The notes under the pieces were generated by a model that saw only the letters and a list, made by a program, of their open reading frames with translations, was not told the origin of the DNA and did no database searches. The position numbers were made by a program, and so were the translations under genes. A stretch of DNA of 64,000 bases from Geothrix sp. 21YS21S-2 (GTDB lineage: Bacteria; Acidobacteriota; Holophagae; Holophagales; Holophagaceae): contig NZ_CP132910.1 of the NCBI RefSeq assembly GCF_030846775.1, positions 4,777,001-4,841,000 of the forward strand, read 5' to 3'. This document shows, piece after piece, positions 28,201-37,689 of this stretch; within the stretch, counting starts at the first letter, position 1; each line of letters begins with the position of its first letter.

Positions 28201-29155
28201 TAGCCTGGTAGCCCGAAATGCCCGCCTGGACAGCGCCCGAAACGGTGATGGGGGTGGCGGCCAGGGCCGGCAGGACCTTCACCAGCGTCTGGGACGACAC
28301 CAGGGGGGTGGTTCCGCTGTGGACGGTCAAGGTGTAGGTGGTGTCCCCAGCGGGGGTGACCACCACCGCCGTGCCGCTGGTGATGGGCAGGCCGCCGGGC
28401 TCGATGAGGCCCGTGCCGCCGGTGAAGGTGGCCATCAGGGACGTGGGCCTGCCGGCGGTGATCCGGGCCGGCGACGCCTTGAAGTCGGTGATGGTGGAGA
28501 CCCTGACGGCGACCGTGAAGGTGCTGGCCTTGGCCTCCTTGCCGGCGGCGTTGGAGACGACGCAGGTCAGCACCAGGTCTCCGGTGGCGCCCGCATCGAA
28601 GGTGACGGTGTTCTCGTTCTGGCCGGAGGTGATGGAGCCGTTGCTGATGCTCCACTTATAGGTACTGCCCGCCTCGAAGGGGACCGTGGCCACCATGCCG
28701 GTCTGGAACGTCGCCACCTGGGCCGGCGCCTGGATCTCGGGGGCCGCGGGCGCCTGCGCCACCTTCACGGTGACGACCCGGTGCACCGCGGCGTTGTCGG
28801 CGCCCTTGACGGTGAGGGTGTAGTCGGTGTCCTGGTCCGGCGAAACCGTCAGGCTTCCGCCGCTGGTCACGGGGCCGAGGTTCGGATCGAGGGTGGCGGT
28901 TCCCCCCTCGAACGCGAACGTCAGGATCGCCGAGTCGCCTTTCGTGATGATCGACTTGTCCGCCTGGAAGCTGGCGATCTTCGGCGCCGCCGGTTCCGTG
29001 GGGGTGGGAACGGACCCGCCGGAGCCGGACCGCCTGGTGCAGGCCGGGGCCAGGATCAGGAGGAAGGACGCCGCTGCGGCCGTGATCAGGTGCACGGCCA
29101 CTCCCGGGGAGGGGGCGGGTGTGGGTTGAGGGTGGATGGGTTCGGGAAGGGCCAT
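25217..29155 (-). CDS. lipoprotein-like surface protein with Ig-like repeats and an NHL beta-propeller
   Basis: 1312 residues. The N-terminus has a membrane helix ending LILAPACTRRS, a weak lipobox (Ala at -3), then a Ser/Gly linker. Residues ~50-640 hold repeated Ig/PKD-like modules with recurring ITSG, DTTYTLTV and TFTAG motifs. About a dozen NHL repeats follow to the C-terminus (GLAMDAAGNNYVADTLNHTI and variants), enough for two propellers. Such proteins are usually extracellular or outer-membrane-attached and bind proteins or carbohydrates. GGAGA precedes ATG 29155, while an ATG 8 codons upstream lacks a site. No partner gene adjoins. Confidence 0.8.
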   Translation of the reverse strand: MALPEPIHPQPTPAPSPGVAVHLITAAAASFLLILAPACTRRSGSGGSVPTPTEPAAPKIASFQADKSIITKGDSAILTFAFEGGTATLDPNLGPVTSGGSLTVSPDQDTDYTLTVKGADNAAVHRVVTVKVAQAPAAPEIQAPAQVATFQTGMVATVPFEAGSTYKWSISNGSITSGQNENTVTFDAGATGDLVLTCVVSNAAGKEAKASTFTVAVRVSTITDFKASPARITAGRPTSLMATFTGGTGLIEPGGLPITSGTAVVVTPAGDTTYTLTVHSGTTPLVSSQTLVKVLPALAATPITVSGAVQAGISGYQARVAPQAGCTYRWRIGNGTLTAGDGTDTVTFTAGVAGPLTLDCTITNPAGDSIDAPSLALTVQSAPAPGALAVSLLRPAFPAYGGGLRAEVNPEPGATYAWTLSDGTIDLGAGTNAIVFTAGGPAPATLRCAMTLADGSTREGSVGFTPTYPVIDQFAPNQSVVTAGRNATLNFTFSGGTGTLSPGNLAVTSPGSVQVAPGTYTLTVLDAAGNVDRAERTISTVPMPTITRFTTSHPILGPGREADLTAVFDAGPGGTAQVETLGAVTSGQPISTGPLQNGRRFALRVTNAGGDSITRDVTVRVAALELVAGFPSGYGNGDGAARFARFRNPRGLAMDAAGNNYVADTLNHTIRKVAADGTVTTVAGNPGVPGSADGQGREARFNTPVGLALDASGNIYVADFGNATIRKVAVDGTVSTLAGVPGTQGSTDGTNGDVLFREPYGIAVSPDGTQVFVSDRSSRTIRAFNPGMAPLVTMTIAGQDGVPAFMDGPGATARFRQPGGLALGGNGSLYVTDTTSSVIRKLTPQADGTYFVSTVAGRDLARTLNGVTDGDGLTVATFTNPIQIAVDSANNLYVTDLAHKSVRKLTQTPNGYLVSTLAGDTSAMGTLDGHPLTQARFTQPGGLAVDATGTVFLADGQAGVNGPFGNAIRAIPAASNTYTVAGTLPSAGAVNGVGTGAKFREPRGSVSDAAGVAYVCDTQNHAIRRISPDGTVTLLAGNGTPGAVDATGTGARFNQPYAIAIDSAGVLFVADMMNHAIRRVAQDGVVTTVAGDVTQPGGFADGLGTAARFNRPSGIAVDGAGNLYVADRDNHVIRKIDPTGQVTTLAGDPLRADSLDGPAGQGTLTAPFGIALDGAGSLLVSDFGSHTIRKVNLATGALSTLAGDAGAPGFPTDPGYVDANGSLARFNKPASLAVDSDGNAYVADFNNEALRMIAPDGTVTTVLGFAGYPRMRGVAPGPLPTAFAEPKGVSVDPATGNLLVSTPDAVMKVAFR

Positions 29156-29767
29156 AGGTGGGGTCTCCAACTGGATCATTTTAATTTATAGTTAATATAA
29201 TGCAAACATTTTAGTAACTTCGGCACGATCGATTTCACGATGTTTGACTTTTAAATATTTTATTTTTTAACACTTAGAATTAAGGTAATCGGATTGTGTT
29301 TCAGGTCGGAATATTAAAAACATTAAATAAATATACAAATGGAATCCACGGATGGAAGCTCCGGACCGGCCAAGCTGGTGACGCGGCGCCAGGGCGGGCA
29401 CCGGGGCCTGCACTTGTATAAAACTTAGAATTGTGGTGCTTGCCGATTCTTGAGATCGGGTGGGTCGGAACCTTGGGCCAGGCTTCAACCCCGGCTCACC
29501 CCTTAGCGGAGTTCAAAGGTGGCGCCATGACCCCAACGCTCCCGGCCGGACTCCTTCCGTTGGCGCCGGCCCCGCCGGCGGCAACGAACCCGGGCGTCCT
29601 GGAGGAAACCGGACCTGCCGCCATCCGAGCGCCACGGTGGAACCCGGGCAGGCCGCCAGAAATCCAGGTACCTAATCCCGGATTCGGCAGCAGGGCCTTG
29701 AATTGGCAGTCGCGCCATTTGGAACGCCTGATTTCCTTGGGTTTGTCGAGAACGCAGGGAGGATCGG
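29156..29767. other. AT-rich upstream region followed by gene-free GC-rich DNA
   Basis: From 29175 to 29345 the sequence is very AT-rich (TTAATTTATAGTTAATATAA and similar), probably holding the promoter of the NHL protein gene. From 29350 to 29767 I see no supported gene; the open frames present have no ribosome sites. It may be decayed DNA around the transposase fragment that follows. Confidence 0.5.
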
Positions 29768-30019
29768 ATGGCGGACCCAAGGGTGCAGCCGAAGCTTACC
29801 GCGGCCGGGGGCCAGGAGGTTGAAATCGGCCTGACCCGGAAACCGGTTTCCCCATGGGGCGGGTTGGCCTTGTTCGCCGCGTTTGGGGAGCCGATCGGTC
29901 TTCGCCAGGCCATGGAGCAGGCCCTGGCCGGGGTTTGCAGGACATCGCCCAACGCCCTTCCCTCGGACCGTTGGCGAATCCTCCGCGCCGCTGCGTTTGA
30001 CTGTTTTCTTATGAAATGA
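29768..30019 (+). pseudogene. N-terminal fragment of a DDE-type transposase
   Basis: 83 residues. VEIGLTRKPVSPWGGLALFA...IGLRQAMEQAL and RTSPNALPSDRW resemble the N-terminal domain of IS1380/IS4-type transposases, which begin with a 'pl-sp-GGlall' stretch before the DDE core. The reading frame ends after FDCFLMK with no catalytic domain in any frame downstream, where carB begins on the other strand. So this is a truncated remnant; the family assignment is from memory of the motif, not a search. Confidence 0.5.
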
Positions 30020-30084
30020 CAGCCATTAGCCCTTGCATGGCGGGTCGTGGGCAAGGGGTCGGAACGCCAGCCGACCCGGCCGGT

Positions 30085-33000
30085 CTAGATCCGGGTTCCC
30101 AGCTCCTGCAGGTTGCGCACCCGCACCTCGCCCCGCAGCGTCTCCACCGCCTCGCACGCGGCCAGGGCGGCGCTCATGTTGGTGACGCAGGGGATCTTCA
30201 GGCGCAGGGACTGGCGACGGATGGTGTCCTCGTCCACGAAGGCGTTCTTGCCGTGGGGGGTGTTGACCACCCACTGGATCTCGCCGTTCTTCAGGAGGTC
30301 CACGGCGTTGGGGCGGCCCTCGTTCACCTTGTGGATGCGGCGCACCCGGTACCCGGCGGCCTCCAGGGCGCGGGCGGTGCCGTCCGTGGCGCACAGGCCG
30401 AAGCCCAGGCTCGCCAGGCGCCGGACCAGCTCGGGGAGCTGGGGCTTGTCCTGGTCGCTGACGCTGAGGAAGACGGTGCCGGACAGGGGCAGGACCATGT
30501 TGGCGGCCTGGAGGGCCTTGGCGTAGGCCTCGCCGAAGGTGGCGCCCACGCCCATCACTTCGCCCGTGGAGCGCATCTCGGGGCCCAGGACCGGGTCCAC
30601 GCCCGGGAACTTGGCGAAGGGGAAGACCACGCCCTTGACGGCCACGGCCAGGGCCTGGCCGTCCTGCACGCCCTGCTCGCGCAGGGTCTCGCCCAGCCCG
30701 ATCCGCGCGGCCACGCCGGCCCAGTTGACCCCGGTGGCCTTGGAGATGAAGGGCACGGTGCGGCTGGCCCGGGGGTTGGCCTCCAGGCAGTAGGGGAGGC
30801 CGTCCTTGATGGCCCACTGGAGGTTCAGGAGGCCGCGCACCCCCAGCTCGAAGGCCAGGGCGCGGCTCATGGCCTTCACGGTCTCCAGGGTCGCCTCGGG
30901 CACGCCCAGCGGGGGGAAGACGGCGTACGAGTCGCCTGAGTGCACCCCGGCCTCCTCGATGTGGGCCATGACGCCGGCGATGACGGCGGTCCCGCCGTCG
31001 CACACCAGGTCCACGTCCAGCTCCTGGGCGTTCTCCAGGTAGCGGTCGATGAGCACGGGACGGTCCTCGCTCACCAGGGTGGCCTCGCGCATGTACTTCT
31101 CCAGGCCCGCGTCGTCGAAGACGATGGCCATGGCCCGGCCGCCCAGCACGAAGCTGGGCCGCACCATGACGGGGTAGTGGAGCTTCTCGGCCACGGCGAG
31201 CGCCTGGGCGGGGTTGGAGGCCATGCCCCAGGGCGCGGCCGGGATGTCCAGCTTGCGGAGCACCTCGCCGAAGCGGTTCCGGTCCTCGGCGTCGAAGATG
31301 GCCTTGTGGGCCGTGCCCAGGAGCGGCACGCCCGCGGCCTCCAGCTTCTGGGCGAGCTTGAGCGGGGTCTGGCCGCCGAACTGGGTGAAGACGCCCAGCA
31401 GATGTCCGCCCGCGCCCTCCCGGTCCACCACGGCCTTCACGTCCTCGAAGACCAGGGGTTCGAAGTAGAGGCGGTCGGAGATGTCGAAGTCCGTGCTCAC
31501 GGTCTCGGGGTTGCAGTTGACGAGGATGGCCTCCACCCCCTTGGCGCGGATGGCCTCCACCGCCTGCACGCAGCAGCAGTCGAACTCCACGCCCTGGCCG
31601 ATGCGGTTGGGGCCGCTGCCCAGGACGATGGCCTTGGGGCGGTCCGTGGGCGGGGCCTCGCTGCGCTCCTCCCAGGTCTGGTAGAGGTAGGGCGTCTCCG
31701 CCTGGAACTCGCCCGAGCAGGTGTCGATGCGCTTGACGGCGTGGCGCAGGCCCATGGACGCCCGCAGGGCGCCCACGCCGGCCTCGGTGGCCCCGCAGAA
31801 GGCGGCGATCTGGGAATCGGTGAACCCGGCGCGCTTGCCCTTCTCCAGCAGCTCGCGGGGGAGCCGCTCCAGGGGGAAGCCCCGCAGGCGCCCCTCCAGC
31901 ACCACGATCTCCTCCATCTCCCGCAGGAACCAGGCCGAGATGCAGGTGAGGCGGTGCAGCTCCTCGACGGAGTGGCCCGCGCGCAGGGCCTGGTAGATCC
32001 AGAAGATCCGCTGGGGGCCCGGCGTCAGGAGGTGCTCCTTGAGCCGCGAGAGGTCGAGCTTCCCGTCGAGGGCGCCCGCGAGGCCCAGGTGGCCCTCCTC
32101 CAGGCTGCGCAGGGCCTTCTGCAGGGCCTCCTGGAAGCTGCGGCCGATGGCCATGGTCTCGCCCACGCTCTTCATCTGGATGCCCAGCACCGGTTCGGTC
32201 TCGGGGAACTTCTCGAAGGTGAAGCGTGGGACCTTGACCACCACGTAGTCCAGCACCGGCTCGAAGGCCGCCTTGGTGCGCGCGGTGATGACGTTGGGCA
32301 GCTCCCACAGGCGGTAGCCCAGGGCCAGCTTGGTGGCCACCCAGGCGATGGGGAAGCCCGTCGCCTTGCTGGCCAGGGCCGAGGAGCGGGATACCCGGGG
32401 GTTCATCTCGATGACGATCATGCGGCCCGAGGCGGGATCCAGGGCGAACTGGATGTTGCTGCCGCCGGTCTCCACGCCCACGCCGCGGATGACGGCCTTG
32501 GCGGCCTCGCGCATGCGCTGGTACTCGGGGTCCGTGAGGGTGAGGATGGGGGCGACGGTGATGCTGTCGCCGGTGTGGATGCCCATGGGGTCCAGGTTCT
32601 CGATGCCGCAGATGATCTCCACGTTGTCGTCCAGGTCCCGCACCACCTCCAGCTCGAATTCCTTCCAGCCCAGGATGCTCTCCTCCACCAGGACCTGGTG
32701 GATGGGGCTGAGGTCCAGGCCCCGCTGGGCGATGGCCTCGAAGTCCTCCACGTTGTAGGCGATGCCCCCGCCGGAGCCGCCCAGGGTGAAGGAGGGGCGC
32801 AGGATCGCGGGGAAGCCGGTCATCTTCGAGATGGCGCGGGCCTCCTCCATGCTGTGGGCGAAGCCGCCCCGGCAGGTCTCCAGGCCCAGTTCGTCCATGA
32901 GGGCCTTGAACTGCTCCCGGTCCTCGCCGCGGTCGATGGCCGCGGGCTGGGCGCCGATGAGGCGCACGCCGTAGCGCTCCAGGATGCCGGCCTTGTGGGC

Positions 33001-33303
33001 CTCCATGGCCAGGTTGAGCGCCGTCTGGCCCCCCACGGTGGGCAGGAGCGCCGCGGGGCGCTCCCGCTCGATGACCTTCTCCAGCACCGCCAGGTTCAGG
33101 GGTTCCAGGTAGGTGGCGTCGGCCCGCTGGGGATCGGTCATTATGCTGGCCGGGTTGGAGTTCAGGAGGATGGTGCGCACCCCCTCCTCGCGCAGGGCCT
33201 TCAGGGCCTGGGTGCCGGAATAGTCGAACTCGCAGGCCTGGCCGATCTGGATGGGGCCGGCGCCAAGCACCAGGACTGAAGTGATCTCGGGGTTCCTAGG
33301 CAT
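30085..33303 (-). CDS. carB: carbamoyl-phosphate synthase, large subunit
   Basis: 1072 residues, full length. Two homologous ATP-grasp halves: the N-terminal half starts [20 protein letters not shown] and carries out the carboxyphosphate step; the second half starts [20 protein letters not shown] and phosphorylates carbamate. The C-terminal MGS-like allosteric domain (~940-1072) includes [18 protein letters not shown] and VNTPHGKN. Product feeds pyrimidine and arginine synthesis. The ATG overlaps the carA stop by 8 nt (same strand), so the two are translated together. Confidence 0.97.
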   Translation of the reverse strand: MPRNPEITSVLVLGAGPIQIGQACEFDYSGTQALKALREEGVRTILLNSNPASIMTDPQRADATYLEPLNLAVLEKVIERERPAALLPTVGGQTALNLAMEAHKAGILERYGVRLIGAQPAAIDRGEDREQFKALMDELGLETCRGGFAHSMEEARAISKMTGFPAILRPSFTLGGSGGGIAYNVEDFEAIAQRGLDLSPIHQVLVEESILGWKEFELEVVRDLDDNVEIICGIENLDPMGIHTGDSITVAPILTLTDPEYQRMREAAKAVIRGVGVETGGSNIQFALDPASGRMIVIEMNPRVSRSSALASKATGFPIAWVATKLALGYRLWELPNVITARTKAAFEPVLDYVVVKVPRFTFEKFPETEPVLGIQMKSVGETMAIGRSFQEALQKALRSLEEGHLGLAGALDGKLDLSRLKEHLLTPGPQRIFWIYQALRAGHSVEELHRLTCISAWFLREMEEIVVLEGRLRGFPLERLPRELLEKGKRAGFTDSQIAAFCGATEAGVGALRASMGLRHAVKRIDTCSGEFQAETPYLYQTWEERSEAPPTDRPKAIVLGSGPNRIGQGVEFDCCCVQAVEAIRAKGVEAILVNCNPETVSTDFDISDRLYFEPLVFEDVKAVVDREGAGGHLLGVFTQFGGQTPLKLAQKLEAAGVPLLGTAHKAIFDAEDRNRFGEVLRKLDIPAAPWGMASNPAQALAVAEKLHYPVMVRPSFVLGGRAMAIVFDDAGLEKYMREATLVSEDRPVLIDRYLENAQELDVDLVCDGGTAVIAGVMAHIEEAGVHSGDSYAVFPPLGVPEATLETVKAMSRALAFELGVRGLLNLQWAIKDGLPYCLEANPRASRTVPFISKATGVNWAGVAARIGLGETLREQGVQDGQALAVAVKGVVFPFAKFPGVDPVLGPEMRSTGEVMGVGATFGEAYAKALQAANMVLPLSGTVFLSVSDQDKPQLPELVRRLASLGFGLCATDGTARALEAAGYRVRRIHKVNEGRPNAVDLLKNGEIQWVVNTPHGKNAFVDEDTIRRQSLRLKIPCVTNMSAALAACEAVETLRGEVRVRNLQELGTRI

Positions 33304-34378
33304 GGTGGTCCTCCATCATGCGGACGAACCTGCCGAAGGCCCCGCGCGCGTCGTGGGGTCCGGGGGAGGCCTCCGGGTGGTGCTGGATGCTGAAGATGGG
33401 GAGCGTGCGGTGCCGGAGTCCCTCCACGGTGTCGTCCGAGAGGTGGCGGTGGGTCACCTCGATCTCGGGAGGCAGGGTCGCCTCGTCGACGGCGAACCCG
33501 TGGTTCTGGGCGGTGATCTCGACGCGGCGGGTGGCCAGGTCCAGCACCGGCTGGTTCGCGCCGCGGTGGCCGAACTTCAGCTTGAAGGTGCTGCCCCCGA
33601 AGGCCTGGCCCAGGAGCTGGTGCCCCAGGCAGATGCCGAAGATCGGGAGCCGGCCGATGCAGGCCTCCACCTCCTTGCGCATGCCGGGCAGCGCCGCGGG
33701 GTCGCCGGGGCCGTTGCTAAGAAAAAGCCCGCTGAAGCGGGCCGCGGTCAGCTCGGAGGCCGGGGCGTCCCAGGGGAAGACCTCCAGGTCGAGCCCCGAG
33801 GCGGCGAGCCGGGTGAGGATGGAGGCCTTGATGCCGCCGTCCAGGACCGCCACCCGGAACTTCGCGCCCTCCCGCAGGAGCTCGTAGCGGTCCGTGCAGC
33901 TCACCTCGCCCGCCAGGGCCTGGCCGGACATGTCCGGCAGGTGGGAGGCCGCGGCCACCCCCGCAGCGAGGGAACCGTCCGTCTCGGTCCAGATGAGGCC
34001 GGGCTGGGCGCCCCGGTCCCGCACGTGCTGGGTGAGGGCGCGGGTGTCCACCTCGGTGATCACGGGGATCCGGTGGCGCTTGAGCCAGCTGCCCAGGTCG
34101 CCCTCGGCCCGCGCGTGGTCGGGCTGGAGGGTCAGGCGCCGGCAGATGAACCCCGCCGCCCAGGGCCGCGGGGCCTCGTTGAGGTCGCCATGGACGCCGT
34201 AGATCCCCTGCTCGGGGAAGGTCATGCAGACCATCTGCCCCGCGAAGCTGGGGTCCGTGAGGATCTCCTGGTAGCCGGCCATGGCGGTGGTGAACACCAC
34301 CTCGCCGCTCCCGCCCCGGCCAAGGGGGGCGTCGCCTCTGAAGCACTCACCGTCTTTCAGGATCAGGTGCGCGAGCAT
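33296..34378 (-). CDS. carA: carbamoyl-phosphate synthase, small (glutaminase) subunit
   Basis: 360 residues. The N-terminal CPSase small-chain domain ([34 protein letters not shown]) and the class-I glutamine amidotransferase domain with nucleophile C250 in [11 protein letters not shown] and H334/E336 in QHHPEAS. It supplies ammonia to CarB through the internal tunnel. GAGGAG precedes the ATG. The upstream 350 bp is AT-rich and contains a TGAATATGTAT stretch near 34475 resembling half an ARG box, so ArgR control is possible but unproven. Confidence 0.97.
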   Translation of the reverse strand: MLAHLILKDGECFRGDAPLGRGGSGEVVFTTAMAGYQEILTDPSFAGQMVCMTFPEQGIYGVHGDLNEAPRPWAAGFICRRLTLQPDHARAEGDLGSWLKRHRIPVITEVDTRALTQHVRDRGAQPGLIWTETDGSLAAGVAAASHLPDMSGQALAGEVSCTDRYELLREGAKFRVAVLDGGIKASILTRLAASGLDLEVFPWDAPASELTAARFSGLFLSNGPGDPAALPGMRKEVEACIGRLPIFGICLGHQLLGQAFGGSTFKLKFGHRGANQPVLDLATRRVEITAQNHGFAVDEATLPPEIEVTHRHLSDDTVEGLRHRTLPIFSIQHHPEASPGPHDARGAFGRFVRMMEDHHA

Positions 34379-34729
34379 GGGGTCTCCTCACGCTGCCTTG
34401 GGGCCGGGATCTCATGACCCCTTCGTTCCGGCATTCCGTCGAGATTAGTGCGAACGCCTCTGGATAAACAGACTTGAATATGTATGGTTTTTCGGGCGAT
34501 AATAGTGGCTTCTTTCCTGAACGGACCTGGATGGCCCCAAGCGCGTGGCCGGATCCAAGCAGTTGATAAATAAGGCAATCTTGGGTTCGCTTCGGCGGAT
34601 TCCGGGTTTCGGCTTTTCGGGTCTGCAAATGATTAAATAGTTTTTTGGTTTAGACAATAATTTTCATTCATCCCTTTTGTGCTCGCTTGTTCATTCGTTT
34701 GGATGCAATGCGCGCGGCCGTACGAGAGC
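34379..34729. other. divergent promoter region of carAB and the LOG-family gene
   Basis: About 350 bp, AT-richer than its surroundings, particularly 34560-34680. No gene is supported; short frames here have no ribosome site. The only regulatory hint is TTGAATATGTAT at 34474-34485, similar to a single ArgR half-site. No PyrR or riboswitch-like structure was recognised. Confidence 0.45.
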
Positions 34730-35281
<552 letters not shown>

Positions 35282-35299
<18 letters not shown>

Positions 35300-35341
35300 C
35301 AGGAGGCCCCGCGAGGCCTCCTGTTACGTGGACAGGCTCCT
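35282..35341. repeat. 60-bp perfect palindrome shared by two convergent gene ends, likely bidirectional terminator
   Basis: Perfect 27-bp arms (35282-35308 and 35315-35341) around loop CCGCGA. The left arm contains the LOG-gene stop TAA (35297-35299) and the right arm the kinase-gene stop (35324-35326, minus strand), so both proteins end with the same RSLST peptide. The right arm's core CTGTTACGTGGACAGGCTCC recurs with one change at 2404-2423. Confidence 0.9.
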
Positions 35342-36484
35342 CGGTAGCTCCAGCACGAACCGGCTGCCCCGGGGCTGGTTGTCCTCGACCCAGATGCGCC
35401 CCCCGTGCAGCTCGGCCACGTGCCTGCAGAAGGCCAGGCCGAGGCCCTTGCCGCCTCCCGTCCCGGCGTCCTCCCCGGCCTTGAAGAGCCGGTCGAAGAT
35501 CTGCTCCTTCAAGGGGTCCGGCACGCCCGGCCCCTGGTCCTCCACGGAGATCCGGCACTGGCCGGCCCGGGCGTCGAGGGCCGCCCGCACCTGGATCGCC
35601 TCGCCCGGCGCGTGGCGGGCGGCGTTCTCCAGCAGGTTGAAGAGCACGCGCCGCACCAGGTGCGGGTCGGCCTGGATCGTGCCCGGGCCGTCGGCCTTCA
35701 CCTCGAAGACCTGGGGGCGCCGGGTGCCGAAATTCCCGAACTCGCTCACGACCCGCGGGAGCCAGCGGGCCACGAGGATGGCCTCGGTGCGCAGGACCGG
35801 GCGGTCCCGGCGGGACAGGGAAATGTCCAGGAAGTTGTCCACCAGGCCGTGCAGGCTCCGGGTGCAGGAACCGATGCGGCGCTGGTGCTTCTCCCAGTGG
35901 TCCGGGGAGGCGTCGTGCTCGAAGATCTCGACGCTGGCGAGGAGGCCCGCCAGCAGGTTCTTCACGTCGTGCAGGATGAACTGGACCATCTCCTCGTGCT
36001 GGACCTGCATCTGCAGGACGGCCTCCTTCTCCTGCCGGAGCTGGATGCGCAGGCGCCGCAGGCGCAGGAGGCTGCGCACCCGGGTCAGGAGCTCGGGGGG
36101 CAGGATCGGCTTGCGCAGGAAGTCGTCGGCCCCCGCGCGAACCGCGTCCCCGTGGTTCCGGGGCGAATCGTCCACGGTGACGATGAGGATGGGGATGTCG
36201 TCCCCCTGGGGGTCCGCCCTCAGCTGCCGGCAGATCTCCAGGCCATGGGCGTCCGGCAGGAGGAGGTCCAGAACCAGCAGGTCGGGAAGCCGCTCCCGGA
36301 GCGCCGCGAGGCCCTCCTCCACGGTCGTGGCGGCCCGCACGCGGTAGCGGCTCTCGGCGAGGATGAACCGGAGGAATTCCATCGTGACGGGAGCGTCCTC
36401 GACGACGAGGATCTCGGCGCCCTCGTCGGCCCTCACGTGGGGGTGGCTGTCGGGGTCTGCGGGCTGCACGGGGCGTTCCTTCAC
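35324..36484 (-). CDS. receiver-histidine kinase fusion
   Basis: 386 residues, GTG start with a weak site. The receiver domain (24-140) has phospho-acceptor D73 in VLDLLLPDA and KPILPP. A short helical linker follows, then the HisKA segment with H172 in FILHDVKNLLAG, and HATPase_c with NLLENAARHA (N box), EDQGPGVPD and GGGKGLGLAFC (G boxes). There is no sensor or membrane domain, so it is a soluble kinase whose input is phosphorylation of its own receiver. No partner regulator is adjacent. Its C-terminal RSLST comes from the palindrome at 35282-35341. Confidence 0.9.
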   Translation of the reverse strand: MKERPVQPADPDSHPHVRADEGAEILVVEDAPVTMEFLRFILAESRYRVRAATTVEEGLAALRERLPDLLVLDLLLPDAHGLEICRQLRADPQGDDIPILIVTVDDSPRNHGDAVRAGADDFLRKPILPPELLTRVRSLLRLRRLRIQLRQEKEAVLQMQVQHEEMVQFILHDVKNLLAGLLASVEIFEHDASPDHWEKHQRRIGSCTRSLHGLVDNFLDISLSRRDRPVLRTEAILVARWLPRVVSEFGNFGTRRPQVFEVKADGPGTIQADPHLVRRVLFNLLENAARHAPGEAIQVRAALDARAGQCRISVEDQGPGVPDPLKEQIFDRLFKAGEDAGTGGGKGLGLAFCRHVAELHGGRIWVEDNQPRGSRFVLELPRSLST

Positions 36485-36697
36485 AAGTCCGGCTGGGGGA
36501 ACTGTAAATGAATTAATAATTTGAGCTTATGGGGTGGTGTCGGCGTTTCCGTATTGTCCGCCGCTTCGGGGGCTATGCCTAGCCATCATGCGTCCGGCAC
36601 GTCGGTCCACGGCCCATCCCCCCCCGGGTTCTCGGACCAGGAATCAGAAGCTGGGGCGCCGGGAACTGCAAATGGAGAAATATCTGTCAGGAGGGGA

Positions 36698-36743
36698 TTG
36701 ACGAATGCCAAGCAAAGAGTACTCTGTAATGCAGAGTTCTCTT
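36698..36743 (+). promoter_or_regulatory. promoter with palindromic operator candidate for the membrane protein/regulator pair
   Basis: A TTGACG -35-like hexamer (36698-36703) is followed by an inverted repeat: left arm AAGAGTACTCTG (36715-36726), spacer TAATG, right arm CAGAGTTCTCTT (36732-36743), 11 of 12 positions matching. The palindrome would cover the -10 region, a good place for a dimeric winged-helix repressor such as the one encoded at 37402. Confidence 0.6.
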
Positions 36744-36767
36744 AACCCAATTTCAAGGAGGCGACCC

Positions 36768-36821
36768 ATGAATCCAACCTGCCTTTCGCTCGCCCGACTG
36801 CGGAGGTGCCGCCATGCCTGA
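36768..36821 (+). CDS. 17-residue leader peptide overlapping the next start
   Basis: ATG 36768 has a near-perfect ribosome site, AAGGAGG, six bases upstream, and encodes MNPTCLSLARLRRCRHA. Its TGA stop (36819-36821) lies inside the first codons of the membrane-protein gene (ATG 36814), in another frame. This looks like a leader ORF for translational coupling or attenuation. Arg-rich, but no stalling motif is recognised. Confidence 0.5.
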   Translation: MNPTCLSLARLRRCRHA

Positions 36822-37398
36822 CCTCACCCCGGACCAGGCGCGCGAAGCCCTGGCCGACATCGAGATGGTGGCCCGCCACACCCGCCGGGCCGTGGCCGGC
36901 AGCCAGATGGGCGACAACCTCCTCCTCTGGGGGGCCCTCTGGATCGTCGCGTTCACCCTGTCACACCTGTCCCCCGCCCACACCAGCCGGATCTGGATGG
37001 TGCTGGGGAGCCTGGGCATGGTGGCCACCCTGGGGCTGGGCCTCCGGGACCACCGCCAGGGCAACGTCCGGAGCGCCCAGACCCGCAGGCTCATGGCCCA
37101 GGTGGCCCTGTTCTGGCTGACGGTCATGGTCTACGCCATGGCCCTGGGCATGCTGCTGCCCCTGAGGAACGGCGCGGACCAGCTCGCCGTGATCGTCACC
37201 GTGCTCATGATGGCCTACGTGCTCATGGGGATCTGGGTGCGCAGCGGGCTGCTCGCCGCCATCGGCCTGGTGGTGAGCGTGGCGGCCCTGGCGGGCCGGG
37301 CCTTCCTGGACTTCCGGGGCTTCCTCCTGTGGATGGCCGTGTTCGGTGGGGGCGGCCTCTTCCTGCCCGGACTCTACATCAAGCTCCGCTGGAGGTAG
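36814..37398 (+). CDS. multi-pass membrane protein paired with a winged-helix regulator
   Basis: 194 residues: a soluble helical N-terminus (~1-32), then about six membrane helices, including LLLWGALWIVAFTLSHL, VALFWLTVMVYAMALGML and LAVIVTVLMMAYVLMGIWV. GGAGG lies 8 bp before the ATG. Gene pairs of this type (helix-turn-helix regulator plus short membrane protein) are common in Acidobacteriota and Gram-negatives, where the membrane protein often is of unknown role. The regulator begins 3 bp after the stop. Confidence 0.7.
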   Translation: MPDLTPDQAREALADIEMVARHTRRAVAGSQMGDNLLLWGALWIVAFTLSHLSPAHTSRIWMVLGSLGMVATLGLGLRDHRQGNVRSAQTRRLMAQVALFWLTVMVYAMALGMLLPLRNGADQLAVIVTVLMMAYVLMGIWVRSGLLAAIGLVVSVAALAGRAFLDFRGFLLWMAVFGGGGLFLPGLYIKLRWR

Positions 37399-37401
37399 GC
37401 C

Positions 37402-37689
37402 ATGGCCGGGCTGAACGAGATCATCCACCAGACGGCGCGGCTGCGCATCGTGGCCGCCCTGGCGGCCCTCGATGCCGACGCGAAAGTCGACTTCACCTAC
37501 CTCCGGAACCTGCTCAAGCTTTCCGACGGCAACCTGGGGGCCCACCTGCTCAAGCTGGAGGAGGCCGGGTTCCTGGCCCAGGAGAAGACCTTCGTGGACC
37601 GCAAGCCGCGCACCTACCTGTCGCTCACCGGCGCGGGGCGGGAGGCGTTCCAGGAGCACGTCAAGGCGCTGCGGGAGATCCTGGGCTAG
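37402..37689 (+). CDS. winged-helix transcriptional regulator (ArsR/MarR-like)
   Basis: 95 residues, a single winged helix: recognition-helix region FTYLRNLLKLSDGNLGAHL, wing AGFLAQEKTFVDRKPRTYLSL, and a C-terminal helix for dimerisation. The pattern matches the HTH_34/YjjQ group of small regulators that are co-transcribed with membrane proteins. It likely regulates its own operon through the palindrome at 36715-36743. Its TAG stop shares CTAG with the stop of the convergent gene (37686-37689). Confidence 0.85.
   Translation: MAGLNEIIHQTARLRIVAALAALDADAKVDFTYLRNLLKLSDGNLGAHLLKLEEAGFLAQEKTFVDRKPRTYLSLTGAGREAFQEHVKALREILG

Noticed and set aside
30940-33279. Long open frame on the plus strand opposite carB
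   Set aside because: carB on the minus strand is unmistakable; this frame is its antisense shadow.
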